64,000 bases of DNA, from the NCBI GenBank assembly GCA_001872285.1, contig MNXU01000074.1:60211-124210 (forward strand), given 5' to 3'. Shown here one piece after another: positions 7,648 through 17,421 of the stretch. The notes under the pieces were generated by a model, which was given only the letters and a program-made list of their open reading frames with translations, was not told where the DNA came from and did no database searches. Source of the DNA: Betaproteobacteria bacterium CG2_30_68_42. Lineage in GTDB: Bacteria; Pseudomonadota; Gammaproteobacteria; Burkholderiales; Rhodocyclaceae. Positions within the stretch are counted from its first letter, which is position 1; each line of letters opens with the position of its first letter. Position numbers and translations under genes: made by a program.

Positions 7648-10600
7648 ATGAGCGGACACGCAGAGCCGGAAACCCGGGATCCGGGCGACACCGGGCGGCC
7701 CGGCAGCGCTCCGGAATCCTTCCCGTGGCTGTGGATGATCGGGGCGGGACTGGCGAGCTTTGCGCTCGGCCGCCTCTCGACCCTGCTGGCGGTTCCGCCC
7801 GGCTATGGCGTGCCGCTATGGCTGCCGGCCGGAGTGGCCCTGGCTGCGCTCCTCGCGGCGGGCACCCGCATCTGGCCGGGCCTGTGGCTGGCGGCATTCG
7901 CCACCGACCTGCTTCGATACGGCGGGGATGCGAGCGGCGCGGGACTCGACCGCACGGCCCTGCTCGCGGCGGCCCTCACCGCCAGCGCGGCACTCGCGCA
8001 GGCGCTCCTCGCGACCCGCCTGGCGCGCGCGAGCATCGAGTCCCCGGCGCGGTTCGGGGAGCCCGCCGCTGCGGCGCGTTTCCTGCTGTCGGTGGGGCCG
8101 CTCGCCTGCCTGATCTCCGCGACGGTGGGCACGGCTGCACTGCACGAATTGCGCGGGTTGCCGGCGTCGGCGATGGCGGGCAACTGGGTCACCTGGTATG
8201 CGGGCGACACCTTCGGCGCGCTGTTGGCTGCGCCGTTCATCTCCCTGGTCCTGCCGGGTACGCACGAGGGCCGGCGGCGAAGGATCTGTTCCGCCGTCTT
8301 CGTGATCGCGGGCCTCGCGGGGGCGCTCATGTTGGCATATCTCTCCTACAGCCAGAACGAGGCGCAGCGCAGCCGCGAGCGCTTCGAGGAGCAAGCCGGC
8401 CAGCTCGCAAAGCTGATCGCCACGCCTCTGGCGGCCACCAGGGACCGCCTGAACGCCGTCGGTGCCCTGATCAATTCCAGCGTCACGGTCACGCCCGGCG
8501 AATTCGCCACCTTCAACGAAAGCATCCGGGGATCGGACGGGGTCACCGCGAGCGTATGGGCGCCGCGCGAGGCCGCGGGGCCGGTCGACGCGCTGCCGCC
8601 GCGGCTGGTCGATGCGCGGGAGGGCGAAGGCATCGGCCCCGGCGTCGATCTCGCCACCCGCATCCCGCGCGCCGCGCTGCTGCGCGCGGCGGAACACGGC
8701 CGGCCGGTGTTGGCGGCGGACTCGCAAACGTCGAGCGCCGGCCGATGGTGGATGCTGGTCCCGGTCTATGCCATCGGCGTCGCGACCGGGAACCTCGACG
8801 AGACCGTGGCCGAGCCGGTGCATGCCGACGCCCTGCGCGGCTTCGCCGCTGCCCGCATCGACGTGCCGCGGCTCTTCGGCGAATTCTCCGCCGGGGCGCG
8901 ACGTGCCGGCATCGCGTACCACGTCCGCGGCCTCGCGCCCTGGCACCCCGAGGTGCCGCTGGCCGCGCAAGACGTTCCGGCCGGGCGGGCGGCCGACTGG
9001 TCGCGGCACGTCGGCGCGGACCTGGCCGGTGAAGGATTCCGGCTGGAGATGTGGAACCTCGATCCATGGCAGCTCGGGCGTACGCCGGCTTCGATGCTGT
9101 TTCTCGCCGCCGGCATCGGCGTCATGATTCTCGCCGGGATGTTCGTGCTCGGGAGCATGGGTCACGAACTACGGCTGGTGAACGAAGTCGGCGAGCGCAG
9201 GAAAGCGGAAGAAGGGCTGCGCAGGTTTTCCCAGGTCGTCGAGCAGAGTCCCCTCGGCATCGTCATCACCGATCTCGGACTGAACATCGAGTATGCCAAT
9301 GCCGCCTTCCTCGACGGCAAGGGGTACGGGCTCGGCGAAGTCGCCGGAAGGCACCTGTGCATGTTCCAGTGCGCCGGGATGCCGCAGGCGGTCCATGAGG
9401 ACATGCTGGCGCATCTGCGGCGCAGTGAAGACTGGCGGGGAGAACTCACCGCGAGGCGCAAGGACGGATCGGAATACGTCGAGCTGACGATGATGTCGGC
9501 GATGCGCCAGGCCGACGGCCGCATCGCCAGCTATCTGGCGATCACCAAGGACATCAGCGAGCGCAAGCGGGCCGAAGCGCGCATCCGCAAGCTCAGCCGG
9601 ATCTACGCCCTGATGAGCGAGATCAACGAGTCCGTCGTCCGCCTTCAGGAACCGCGGGCCATATGCGAGGCGGCCTGCCGGATCGCGGTGGAACGGGGCG
9701 GATTTCGCATGGCCTGGGTCGGCCTGCTCGACGAGGCGACGAGGACCGTGCGCATCGTCGCCCATGCGGGCGGGTGTGACGGCTATCCGGAACGGCTGCG
9801 CATCGTCCTCGACGACACTGCGCGCGGGCGCGGACCGACTGCGAGCGCGATTGCGGCAGGCAAGGCCATGGTCGCGAATGACATCGCGCACGACCCGCGC
9901 ATGGCGCTCTGGCGCGAGGATGCGCTGCGGCTGGGATACCGTTCCTCCGCGGCCTTCCCGCTGTGCGCCGGCGGCAGGGTCCGCGGCGCGTTCAATCTGT
10001 ACGCGCCCGAGCCGGGGGCCTTCGATTCCGAGGAGATCCGGCTGTTCGGGCACCTGGCGGAGAACCTCGCCTTCGCGCTGGAGTACACCGAGCAGGTCGC
10101 GCAGCGCGCCGCCGCCCAGGCCACGAGCCAGGCCAAGTCCGAATTCCTCGCCGCGATGAGCCACGAGATCCGCACCCCCATGAACGGGGTGATCGGCATG
10201 CTGGACGTGCTGGCGCAGACCAGCCTCAAGGGTTATCAGGTGGAGATGGTCGAACTCATGCGCGAGTCCGCCCATGCGCTGCTCGGCATCATCGAGGACA
10301 TCCTCGATTTCTCCAGGATCGAGGCCGGAAAGCTCGAGCTCGAGCGCGAACCCCTGTCGGTCGAGGACGTCGCGGACAAGGTCTGCACCCTGCTCGACCA
10401 CAGTGCCGCGAAGAAGCATGTGGAGCTGGATCTGTTCGTCGATCCGGAGATTCCCCGCAGGCTCGAGGGCGACGCACTGCGCCTGCGCCAGATCCTGACC
10501 AATCTGATCAGCAACGCCATCAAGTTCTCGAGCGGGCGCGAGCAGCACGGCCGCGTGCGGCTGCGCGCGCGCTTCGAGGGACGGCGGGAGGGGCGCGATT

Positions 10601-12084
10601 GGGTAGTCTTCTCGGTGCGTGACAACGGCATTGGCATGGATGCGGCCACCCGGGAAAGGCTGTTCGCGCCGTTCGAACAGGCCGATGTCTCCACGACGCG
10701 GCGCTTTGGCGGGACCGGGCTGGGGCTCGCCATCAGCCGCAGGCTCGCGAACAAGATGGGTGGCGAGATCGCCGTGGAGAGCGAGGCGGGCGCGGGCAGC
10801 ACCTTCAGCGCGCGCCTGCCGTTCGGCCCCCTGCCGCAGCCGGCGGCGGCGCCCTCGCCGGTGGCCGGGCTGGCTTGCCTGCTGATCGGGCCCGAAGCGG
10901 GGCCGAGCCGCGACCTCGCGACCTACCTGGCGCATGCCGGGGCGAGGGTCGAATGCGTGGAGAACATCGACGCGGCGAAGGGGTGCACGGCATCCACGCC
11001 GGGCGCGCCCTGGGTCTGGTTGGTCGACACCGGAGAAGGCCCCGCACCGATCGAGCCGCTTCGTGCCGCCGCGCGGCCGCATCCGGACGTGCGCCTGCTG
11101 GTCCTCGGGCGTGGCAGGCGGCGCCGCGCGCGGCGCATCGCGCCCGATCTCGTGCAGGTGGACGGCAATCTGCTCACCCGGCGTCGCCTGGTGCTGGCGG
11201 TGGCGATCGCCGCCGGGCGCGCAGAGGAGGAGCGGGAGAGTGAGCCGACCGGACTCGACCGCGAGGCGCACGAAGCACCTTCCCGCGAGGACGCGGTGCG
11301 CCAGCAACGGCTGATCCTGGTCGCCGAAGACAACGAGACCAACCGCCAGGTGATTCGCCGCCAGCTCGCGCTGATGGGGTTCGCGACGGAACTGGCGGGC
11401 GACGGCCGCGAGGCGTTCGAGCGATGGAAGACGCGCGAGCACGCGCTGCTGCTCACCGACGTGCACATGCCGTACATGGACGGCTACGAGCTCGCCGCCG
11501 CCATCCGCGCCGAAGAGGCGCAGGCCGGCCTCGCACGCACGCCTATCGTCGCGCTGACCGCCAATGCCCTGAAGGGCGAGGCCGAACATTGCAAGGCGGC
11601 GGGGATGGACGACTACCTGTCCAAACCGGTGCGGCTGGACGACCTCCGGGCGATGATGCAAAAATGGCTGCCGCCGGCAACGCTGCCGGTGGACGGAGCA
11701 CCGGCTCCCGCGGCCGGCAGCACGGTCGATGCGGGCGTGCTGGAAGCGCTGATCGGCACCGGCGATGCGGCCGTCATCGGAGAGCTGTTGCAGGATTTCC
11801 GCAGCAACGCGGCAGCGACTTCCGCCGAACTGCTCGCGGCCGCAGAATCCGGGCGGCTCCACGACGCGGGCGCGCAGGCTCACAAGCTGAAGTCCTCGGC
11901 GCGCTGCGTCGGCGCGCTCGAGCTGGGCGATCTGTGCGAGCGCATCGAGCAGGCCGCAAAGGCATGCGACGCCCTCGCGACGGGCAGCCTGCTGGCCCCG
12001 TTCAGGTCCGCACTCGCGGCGGTCGAAGACGACCTCGCTGCCCGGTCGAACGGGGCGATGGAACAACCGAAGGAACGGAAATGA
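7648..12084 (+). CDS. MASE1-CHASE-PAS-GAF hybrid sensor histidine kinase with receiver and Hpt domains
   Basis: A 1478-residue membrane sensor and phosphorelay kinase. Approximate order: MASE1-like multi-helix membrane domain (25-234), CHASE-type extracytoplasmic sensor (235-480), a closing membrane helix (482-504), PAS (526-640), GAF (650-810), HisKA with phospho-acceptor His839 in MSHEIRTPMNG, and HATPase (about 940-1060, GGTGLGL box). A degenerate receiver-like segment (1070-1195) comes next, then a canonical receiver with Asp1271 in LLTDVHMPYMDG and a C-terminal Hpt domain with His1412 in AHKLKSSAR. The start ATG 7648 lies downstream of the probable FliA promoter. The stop overlaps the next gene (ATGA). 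The ligand is unknown. Confidence 0.93.
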   Translation: MSGHAEPETRDPGDTGRPGSAPESFPWLWMIGAGLASFALGRLSTLLAVPPGYGVPLWLPAGVALAALLAAGTRIWPGLWLAAFATDLLRYGGDASGAGLDRTALLAAALTASAALAQALLATRLARASIESPARFGEPAAAARFLLSVGPLACLISATVGTAALHELRGLPASAMAGNWVTWYAGDTFGALLAAPFISLVLPGTHEGRRRRICSAVFVIAGLAGALMLAYLSYSQNEAQRSRERFEEQAGQLAKLIATPLAATRDRLNAVGALINSSVTVTPGEFATFNESIRGSDGVTASVWAPREAAGPVDALPPRLVDAREGEGIGPGVDLATRIPRAALLRAAEHGRPVLAADSQTSSAGRWWMLVPVYAIGVATGNLDETVAEPVHADALRGFAAARIDVPRLFGEFSAGARRAGIAYHVRGLAPWHPEVPLAAQDVPAGRAADWSRHVGADLAGEGFRLEMWNLDPWQLGRTPASMLFLAAGIGVMILAGMFVLGSMGHELRLVNEVGERRKAEEGLRRFSQVVEQSPLGIVITDLGLNIEYANAAFLDGKGYGLGEVAGRHLCMFQCAGMPQAVHEDMLAHLRRSEDWRGELTARRKDGSEYVELTMMSAMRQADGRIASYLAITKDISERKRAEARIRKLSRIYALMSEINESVVRLQEPRAICEAACRIAVERGGFRMAWVGLLDEATRTVRIVAHAGGCDGYPERLRIVLDDTARGRGPTASAIAAGKAMVANDIAHDPRMALWREDALRLGYRSSAAFPLCAGGRVRGAFNLYAPEPGAFDSEEIRLFGHLAENLAFALEYTEQVAQRAAAQATSQAKSEFLAAMSHEIRTPMNGVIGMLDVLAQTSLKGYQVEMVELMRESAHALLGIIEDILDFSRIEAGKLELEREPLSVEDVADKVCTLLDHSAAKKHVELDLFVDPEIPRRLEGDALRLRQILTNLISNAIKFSSGREQHGRVRLRARFEGRREGRDWVVFSVRDNGIGMDAATRERLFAPFEQADVSTTRRFGGTGLGLAISRRLANKMGGEIAVESEAGAGSTFSARLPFGPLPQPAAAPSPVAGLACLLIGPEAGPSRDLATYLAHAGARVECVENIDAAKGCTASTPGAPWVWLVDTGEGPAPIEPLRAAARPHPDVRLLVLGRGRRRRARRIAPDLVQVDGNLLTRRRLVLAVAIAAGRAEEERESEPTGLDREAHEAPSREDAVRQQRLILVAEDNETNRQVIRRQLALMGFATELAGDGREAFERWKTREHALLLTDVHMPYMDGYELAAAIRAEEAQAGLARTPIVALTANALKGEAEHCKAAGMDDYLSKPVRLDDLRAMMQKWLPPATLPVDGAPAPAAGSTVDAGVLEALIGTGDAAVIGELLQDFRSNAAATSAELLAAAESGRLHDAGAQAHKLKSSARCVGALELGDLCERIEQAAKACDALATGSLLAPFRSALAAVEDDLAARSNGAMEQPKERK

Positions 12085-13307
12085 GCGATGAGCCCGCGAT
12101 CATGGTGCTCGACGACGAGCCCTTCATGCTCGGGGTGCTCGGCCGCTTGCTGGCCGGGCTGGGCTATTCCCGCGTCTTACGTTTCGACAACGGCGCGGCG
12201 GCGCTGGCCGCGTTCGACGCGCCGAGCGGGGTGCCGGACGTGATCCTGCTCGACATCAACATGCCGTCGATGGATGGGATCGAGTTCGTGCGCCGCCTGG
12301 CACAGCGCAATTATCCGGGCAGCCTGATCTTCGTCTCCGGCGAGGACGACCGCATGCTGCAGGCCACCGAGAAACTCGCACGGACGCACCGGCTTTCCGT
12401 GATGGGCTGCCTGCACAAGCCGCCGAGCCCGGCTGGGCTCTCGGCGTTGCTGGAAAAACGCGCGCCGCCGCAGGCAGCGAAACCGCGCGCGCCGAACAGG
12501 ACCTATGAGGCGCATGCGGTCCGTTCCGCCATCGCGAGCGGAGAACTCGTCAACTACTACCAGCCCAAGGTCGCGGTGGCGACCGGCGAGGTCGTCGGCG
12601 CCGAGACCCTCGTGCGCTGGCGGCATCCCGAGGACGGCCTGGTGTTCCCCGACAGCTTCATCCCGGTGGCGGAGGCGCACGGCCTGATCGGGGAGCTCAC
12701 GCGGGCGGTGCTCGAGGGCGCGCTTGCCCAGGCCAGGGCCTGGAGGGAAGCGGGCCTCGACCTGCGCGTCGCGGTCAATGTGTCGATGGACGATCTCGCC
12801 GAGCTGGAGTTCGCCGATTTCGTCATCGCCGCGGCCGCGGCCGCCGGTCTGCCTGCCAGCAGCGTGGTGCTGGAGGTGACCGAGACCCGCCTGATGCAGA
12901 ATCTGACCACGGCGCTCGACGTGCTCACCCGCCTGCGCCTGAAGCGCTTCCGGCTTTCGATCGACGATTTCGGCACCGGCCATTCGTCTCTCGCCCAGTT
13001 GCGCGACATCCCCTTCGACGAACTCAAGATCGATCGCGGCTTCACCCACAACGCCGGGCGCGACGAGCGGCTGCGGACGATCTTCGAGGGCAGCCTCGAA
13101 CTGGCCAGGCATCTCGACATGGAGGTCGTGGCCGAAGGTGTCGAAGACGCCGGCGACTGGGCCTTCCTGCGCTCCAGCGGATGCCATCTGGCGCAGGGCT
13201 ATTTCATCGCGCGGCCCATGCCCGCCGAAGCGCTGCCCGGCTGGATCGGGCAGTGGCGGCAGCGGATCGATGCGGCGGGTGCGCGACGAGGAGGGGCGGC
13301 CGCGTGA
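12081..13307 (+). CDS. Response regulator with EAL cyclic-di-GMP phosphodiesterase domain
   Basis: 408 residues. The N-terminal receiver (1-125) has the acidic pair DDE and phospho-acceptor Asp58 in LLDINMPSMDG. The EAL domain (about 145-395) keeps the residues needed for catalysis: Glu175 in an ETLVRW version of the EAL motif, NVSMDD, EVTET, DDFGTG (Asp295/296), ELKIDRG, VAEGVE and AQGY. Active hydrolysis of cyclic di-GMP is therefore likely. It overlaps the hybrid kinase by ATGA and is the obvious output partner of its Hpt domain. Lowering c-di-GMP would favour swimming, which fits the FliA-type promoter of the operon. Confidence 0.92.
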   Translation: MSDEPAIMVLDDEPFMLGVLGRLLAGLGYSRVLRFDNGAAALAAFDAPSGVPDVILLDINMPSMDGIEFVRRLAQRNYPGSLIFVSGEDDRMLQATEKLARTHRLSVMGCLHKPPSPAGLSALLEKRAPPQAAKPRAPNRTYEAHAVRSAIASGELVNYYQPKVAVATGEVVGAETLVRWRHPEDGLVFPDSFIPVAEAHGLIGELTRAVLEGALAQARAWREAGLDLRVAVNVSMDDLAELEFADFVIAAAAAAGLPASSVVLEVTETRLMQNLTTALDVLTRLRLKRFRLSIDDFGTGHSSLAQLRDIPFDELKIDRGFTHNAGRDERLRTIFEGSLELARHLDMEVVAEGVEDAGDWAFLRSSGCHLAQGYFIARPMPAEALPGWIGQWRQRIDAAGARRGGAAA

Positions 13308-14473
13308 ACCGGCGCCTTCCCGCCGACACGGGCATCCTCGTCGCCTCGGACAAGACCGAGGATGCGGCACTGGTGAAGAAGCTCCTCGATACCGAGTTCG
13401 GCAAGGTCTGCACCTCGACCGATCCGGACCAGACCGCCGCGGACTTCGACCGCAATCGGCCCGACGTGCTCGTGCTGGCGTTCGACAGCATCGAGAAATC
13501 GGAACGCCACAACCTCGGGCTCTATCGCCACAGCGCCACCATTCACGTACAGCCTCACCGCACCATCGTGTTGTGCGGCAAGGAAGAGGTGCAGCGCGCC
13601 TTCCGGCTGTGCCGGGAGGGCATCTTCGATGACTACGTCCTGTTCTGGCCGATGACCCATGATGCACCGCGCCTGCCGATGTCCGTGCACCTGGCGCTGC
13701 GCGAACTGGCCGGGCTCGCGGCCCGCGCCCCGTCGGCCGAGGAATTCGCGGCGCAGGCGCGCCGCCTGGCGACACTCGAAGAGCTGCTCTCGCAGCAGAT
13801 GGCGCGGGGCGAGGAGCACATCGAATCGGTCGGGCGCGCCGTCGCCGGCGCGAACGAGGACGCCGGCGCGGCCTTCGACGCGTTTTCGCAGCGGCTCGAA
13901 GGAGACGAGCTGCCGGAGAGGGTCGGGAGCGTCGAGGGCCTGCGGCGGGAGATCGGGCGTCTCAAGTCCGAGGCGATCGACGCGCCCCTTCACTCCCTGT
14001 CCGAGTCGGTGCAGCCGCTGGCACGGTGGGCGGGCGAATTCCGCGAGGCCACCGCTCCGCACATGGAGTCGGTGCGCGCCCTCAACGCTCTGGCCGGCGA
14101 GATCAAGCCGACAGTCCTGGTGGTCGATGACGACGCGTTCCAGCGAAAGATCATCGGCTCAATACTGGAAGGGAAGAACCGTCGCCTGCTGTTCGCGGCC
14201 AGCGGCATCGAAGCCCTGAGCATCGTGCGCGAGACCCGGCCCGACCTCATCCTGATGGACGTCATGCTGCCCGGCATCGATGGCGTCGAAGTGCTGCGCA
14301 CGATCAAGGCCGTCCCCCGCCTTGCGGGAATCCCGGTCGTGATGACCACGGGCAGGAGCGAAAAGGACATCGTGATGAAAAGCCTGAAGGCCGGTGCGAG
14401 CGGCTTCCTCGTCAAGCCGCTCGCGCGCGATGCGCTGCTCGCCAGGGTGAGGGAGGCCCTGCCCGGTAGCTGA
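13304..14473 (+). CDS. Double-receiver response regulator without effector domain
   Basis: 389 residues from a GTG that overlaps the previous stop (GTGA). The N-terminal receiver-like domain (about 5-130; GILVASDKTEDAALVKKLL) has RPDVLVLAFDSIEKS in place of the usual phospho-acceptor loop and looks degenerate. A middle helical region (about 150-265) is probably coiled-coil. The C-terminal receiver (265-389) is canonical: VVDDDAF, Asp319 in LILMDVMLPGIDG, and the Lys of FLVKPLARD. No DNA-binding or enzymatic domain is present. It may act as a phosphate sink, adaptor or chemotaxis-type regulator for the kinase and EAL protein upstream. Confidence 0.85.
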   Translation: MNRRLPADTGILVASDKTEDAALVKKLLDTEFGKVCTSTDPDQTAADFDRNRPDVLVLAFDSIEKSERHNLGLYRHSATIHVQPHRTIVLCGKEEVQRAFRLCREGIFDDYVLFWPMTHDAPRLPMSVHLALRELAGLAARAPSAEEFAAQARRLATLEELLSQQMARGEEHIESVGRAVAGANEDAGAAFDAFSQRLEGDELPERVGSVEGLRREIGRLKSEAIDAPLHSLSESVQPLARWAGEFREATAPHMESVRALNALAGEIKPTVLVVDDDAFQRKIIGSILEGKNRRLLFAASGIEALSIVRETRPDLILMDVMLPGIDGVEVLRTIKAVPRLAGIPVVMTTGRSEKDIVMKSLKAGASGFLVKPLARDALLARVREALPGS

Positions 14474-14541
14474 GGGGTTGCGCATGGATGGGAAACGGGT
14501 CTTGAACCATCAGGGCACGAAGACAGCAACGCTGTTGTGTG

Positions 14542-14561
14542 GGGTTACGCTGCGCTAGCCC
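14542..14561 (+). other. Short hairpin in the gap between the sensory operon and recQ
   Basis: GGGTTA (14542-14547) can pair with TAGCCC (14556-14561) with one G-T pair, around the loop CGCTGCGC. The segment resembles a small GGGTTACGCTGCGCTA-type intergenic repeat I recall from other proteobacterial genomes. It lies between the convergent ends of the sensory operon and recQ and might help end transcription, but there is no T run. Nothing else is seen in the 170-base gap. Confidence 0.35.
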
Positions 14562-14643
14562 GACGACGATCTGCGCTCATCCAACCGACGCGCTGATGGT
14601 CGATGCACGCGGCCCGAATGATTCGCCACGCGGGGCACCGGGC

Positions 14644-16440
14644 TCACGAGAGGATTCCCAGCAGGGTCTCGCCGTAATTCTCCAGCTTGCGCGCGCCGAT
14701 GCCGGAGATCGCGCGCAGTTGCGCGGCGTTGCGGGGCCGCGTGCGCACGATCTCCAGCAGGGTCGAATCGTGGAGGATGACGAAGGCCGGCACACCGTGC
14801 GCGCGGGCGGTCTCGGCGCGCCAGGCGCGCAGGCGCTCCCACAGCGCGCGTTCGCCGGCTTCGAGTGCCGCATCGACCGTCCGGCTGCGGGGCGCGGCGG
14901 CCTTGCGCTTTTCCGCGGCACGCCGCAGGGCGATCTTCTGCTCGCCCCTGAGCACCGGCCGGCTCGCCGCGGTGAGGCGCAACGCGCCATGCGCGGGATC
15001 GGCCGCGAGCAGGCCGAGCGCGATCATCTGGCGGAACACCGCGCGCCATTCATTCTCGGAAAGACCGCTGCCGATGCCGAAGGTTGACAGCGCGCGGTGC
15101 CCCCATTGGCGCACGCGGTCGTTCTCCTTGCCGAGCAGCACGTCGATCACGTGGCCCGCGCCGAAGCGCTGTCCGGTGCGATACACGCAGGACAGCGCCT
15201 TCCTCACCGCCTCGGTGCCGTCCCAGGTCTGGGGCGGATCGAGGCAGGTGTCGCAGTTGCCGCAGGGGGAGGATTCCTCGCCGAAGTAGCCGAGCAGGCG
15301 CTGGCGGCGGCAGGCGGTGGTCTCGCACAGGCCGAGCAGGGCATCGAGCCGGGCGGCGCAGGCGCGCTTGAAGCGCTCGTCGGCATCGGATTCCTCGATC
15401 ATGCGCCGCTGCTGCACGACATCGCCCAGGCCGTAGGCCATCCAGGCATCGGCCGGCAGGCCGTCGCGCCCGGCGCGCCCGGTCTCCTGGTAGTAGCCCT
15501 CGATGCTCTTCGGCAGGTCGAGATGCGCGACGAAGCGCACGTCGGGCTTGTCAATGCCCATGCCGAAGGCGATCGTCGCCACCATCACCACGCCGTCCTC
15601 GCGCAGGAAGCTCTCCTGGTTGCGCGAGCGGCTGCGCGCGTCCATGCCGGCGTGATAGGGCAGCGCGCGGATGCCCTGCGCGGCGAGGAAGGCCGCGGTC
15701 TCCTCCACCTTGCGCCGCGACAGGCAGTAGACGATGCCGGCATCGTCCGCGTGCTCGCCGCGCAGGAAGGCGAGCAGTTGCGCGCGCGCGTCGGTCTTCT
15801 CGACGATGCGGTAGCGGATGTTGGGCCGGTCGAAACTGGCGACGAAGATGCGCGCGCCCTCGAGCCGTAGGTTGGCGACGATCTCCCCGCGCGTGGCCGG
15901 GTCGGCGGTAGCCGTGAGCGCGATGCGCGGCACCCGCGGGAAGCGCTCCGGGAGGACGGACAGTTGCAGATATTCGGGGCGGAAGTCGTGGCCCCATTGC
16001 GAGACGCAGTGCGCCTCGTCGATGGCGAACAGGGCGAGCCGGCCGGCCTGCGCCTCCCGTTCGAGCAGCTCCAGGAATCGCGGCGTCATCAGTCGCTCGG
16101 GGGCGACGTAGAGCAGATCGTAGTCTCCGCGCACGAAGCCGCGCTCGACGCGATCCGCCTCGTCGAAGGGCAGCGCGGAGTTGAGGAAGGCTGCGCGCAC
16201 GCCGGCCTCGACGAGCGCCGACACCTGGTCGTGCATCAGCGCGATGAGCGGCGAGACGACGATCGCGGTACCCGGCCGCAGCAGCGCCGGGATCTGGTAG
16301 CAGAGCGACTTGCCGCCGCCCGTGGGCATCAGCACCAGCGCGTCGCCGCCGCGCGCGACGTGCCCGATGATCTCGGCCTGGCGTCCGCGGAAGGCCGGGT
16401 ACCCGAAGGTGTCGTTCAGGATGGACAGGGCGGTGGTCAT
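14644..16440 (-). CDS. recQ: RecQ, ATP-dependent 3'-5' DNA helicase
   Basis: DNA repair helicase of the RecF pathway. From ATG 16440 ([20 protein letters not shown]) it is 598 residues, the usual RecQ length; the frame is open 28 codons further but without family similarity. It has Walker [11 protein letters not shown] (Lys44), the DEAH box [15 protein letters not shown] with the RecQ aromatic-rich loop, motif [11 protein letters not shown], four zinc-binding cysteines (CETTACRRQ and CGNCDTC regions) and a C-terminal HRDC domain ending in [17 protein letters not shown]. It is transcribed toward the sensory operon, apparently separately from the genes upstream of it. Confidence 0.95.
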   Translation of the reverse strand: MTTALSILNDTFGYPAFRGRQAEIIGHVARGGDALVLMPTGGGKSLCYQIPALLRPGTAIVVSPLIALMHDQVSALVEAGVRAAFLNSALPFDEADRVERGFVRGDYDLLYVAPERLMTPRFLELLEREAQAGRLALFAIDEAHCVSQWGHDFRPEYLQLSVLPERFPRVPRIALTATADPATRGEIVANLRLEGARIFVASFDRPNIRYRIVEKTDARAQLLAFLRGEHADDAGIVYCLSRRKVEETAAFLAAQGIRALPYHAGMDARSRSRNQESFLREDGVVMVATIAFGMGIDKPDVRFVAHLDLPKSIEGYYQETGRAGRDGLPADAWMAYGLGDVVQQRRMIEESDADERFKRACAARLDALLGLCETTACRRQRLLGYFGEESSPCGNCDTCLDPPQTWDGTEAVRKALSCVYRTGQRFGAGHVIDVLLGKENDRVRQWGHRALSTFGIGSGLSENEWRAVFRQMIALGLLAADPAHGALRLTAASRPVLRGEQKIALRRAAEKRKAAAPRSRTVDAALEAGERALWERLRAWRAETARAHGVPAFVILHDSTLLEIVRTRPRNAAQLRAISGIGARKLENYGETLLGILS

Positions 16441-16493
16441 CGTTTCGGAGAGCGAACCGGGAATGCTGGCGGCATCGCCGGTCGCTGCGCCAC

Positions 16494-17421
16494 TCACTGC
16501 GGCGCGAAAGCCTCGATGGCCCACTGCACCCGCTCTTCCGGCGTGGCTCCGATCCGGGCCATGCAGGCATCGACGCGGCGCAGGCGGGCCGCCAGGCCGG
16601 TGCCGTTGGCGAGCTGGATGGCGAGCCCGGGCCGCGCGTTGAGCTCCAGCATGAGCGGGCCGTGCTCGCGGTCGATGACGATGTCCGCGCCGATATAGCC
16701 CATGCCCGTCATGTCACAGGCCAGTGCCGCCATGCGCAGCACTTCCCGCCAGTGCGGCACCCGGATGCCGGCCACCGGTTCGCCGGTGTCGGGGTGATGG
16801 GTGACGATGGAGTTGCGGTGGACGGCGGTAAGGGTGGTGCCGCTGTGGATGGCGATGCCCGCGCCCAGCGCCCCCTGGTGCAGGTTCGCCTTGCCGTCCG
16901 AGGCGCGGGTCGGCAGCCGCACCATGGCGAGCACCGGGACTGCGCGATACACCACGACCCGCAGATCGGGCACGCCGCGATAGCTGACCGCCGCGAACAG
17001 CGAATCGGGGTGGACGAGCGCTTCGACGATGGCCCGGTCCTCGCGTCCTTCGAGCGAGTGGATGCCCGAAAGGATGTCGGAGACGTGGTAGCGCAGCGCC
17101 TCGACCGACAGCGCATCTCCGCTCGATTTCACGAAACCGTCCGCGGATCGCCCGGTGACAAGCACGATGCCGCTCCCGCCGCTGCCCCGGGCCGCCTTGA
17201 CGACGAACTCGCCGAGGCCGCGCAAAGCCGCGTCGAGCCGCGCGAGGTCGCCGTAGTGGCCGACGATGTGGTGGGTGGCCGGCGTGGGGATGCCATGGCG
17301 ACCCGCCGTCGACCAGCGGGAATGCGCTGCGCGGATTGTGCCGCGCGATGTAGTCGGCATTGCGGGCGTTGATCCCGAGCACGCCACGCTGCGCGAGTTC
17401 CCGCGCCGCACGCAGCATCAT
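16494..17421 (-). pseudogene. RimK-related (alpha-L-glutamate ligase-like) ATP-grasp protein, frameshifted
   Basis: The N-terminus is read from ATG 17421: MMLRAARELAQRGVLGINAR, then HNPRSAFPLVD. The family continuation (RHGIPTPATHHIVG, then EFVVKAARGSGGSGIVLVTG and [14 protein letters not shown]) is in a different frame from about 17300. Between the VD codons and the HGIP codons only ten bases remain where remembered relatives have about 11-12 codons (a DKLLTK-like stretch carrying an ATP-binding Lys). A deletion of roughly 23-26 bp would explain both the gap and the frame change. The ATG overlaps the stop of the upstream 7TM gene. Either the gene is broken or there is an assembly fault here. 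Confidence 0.75.
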
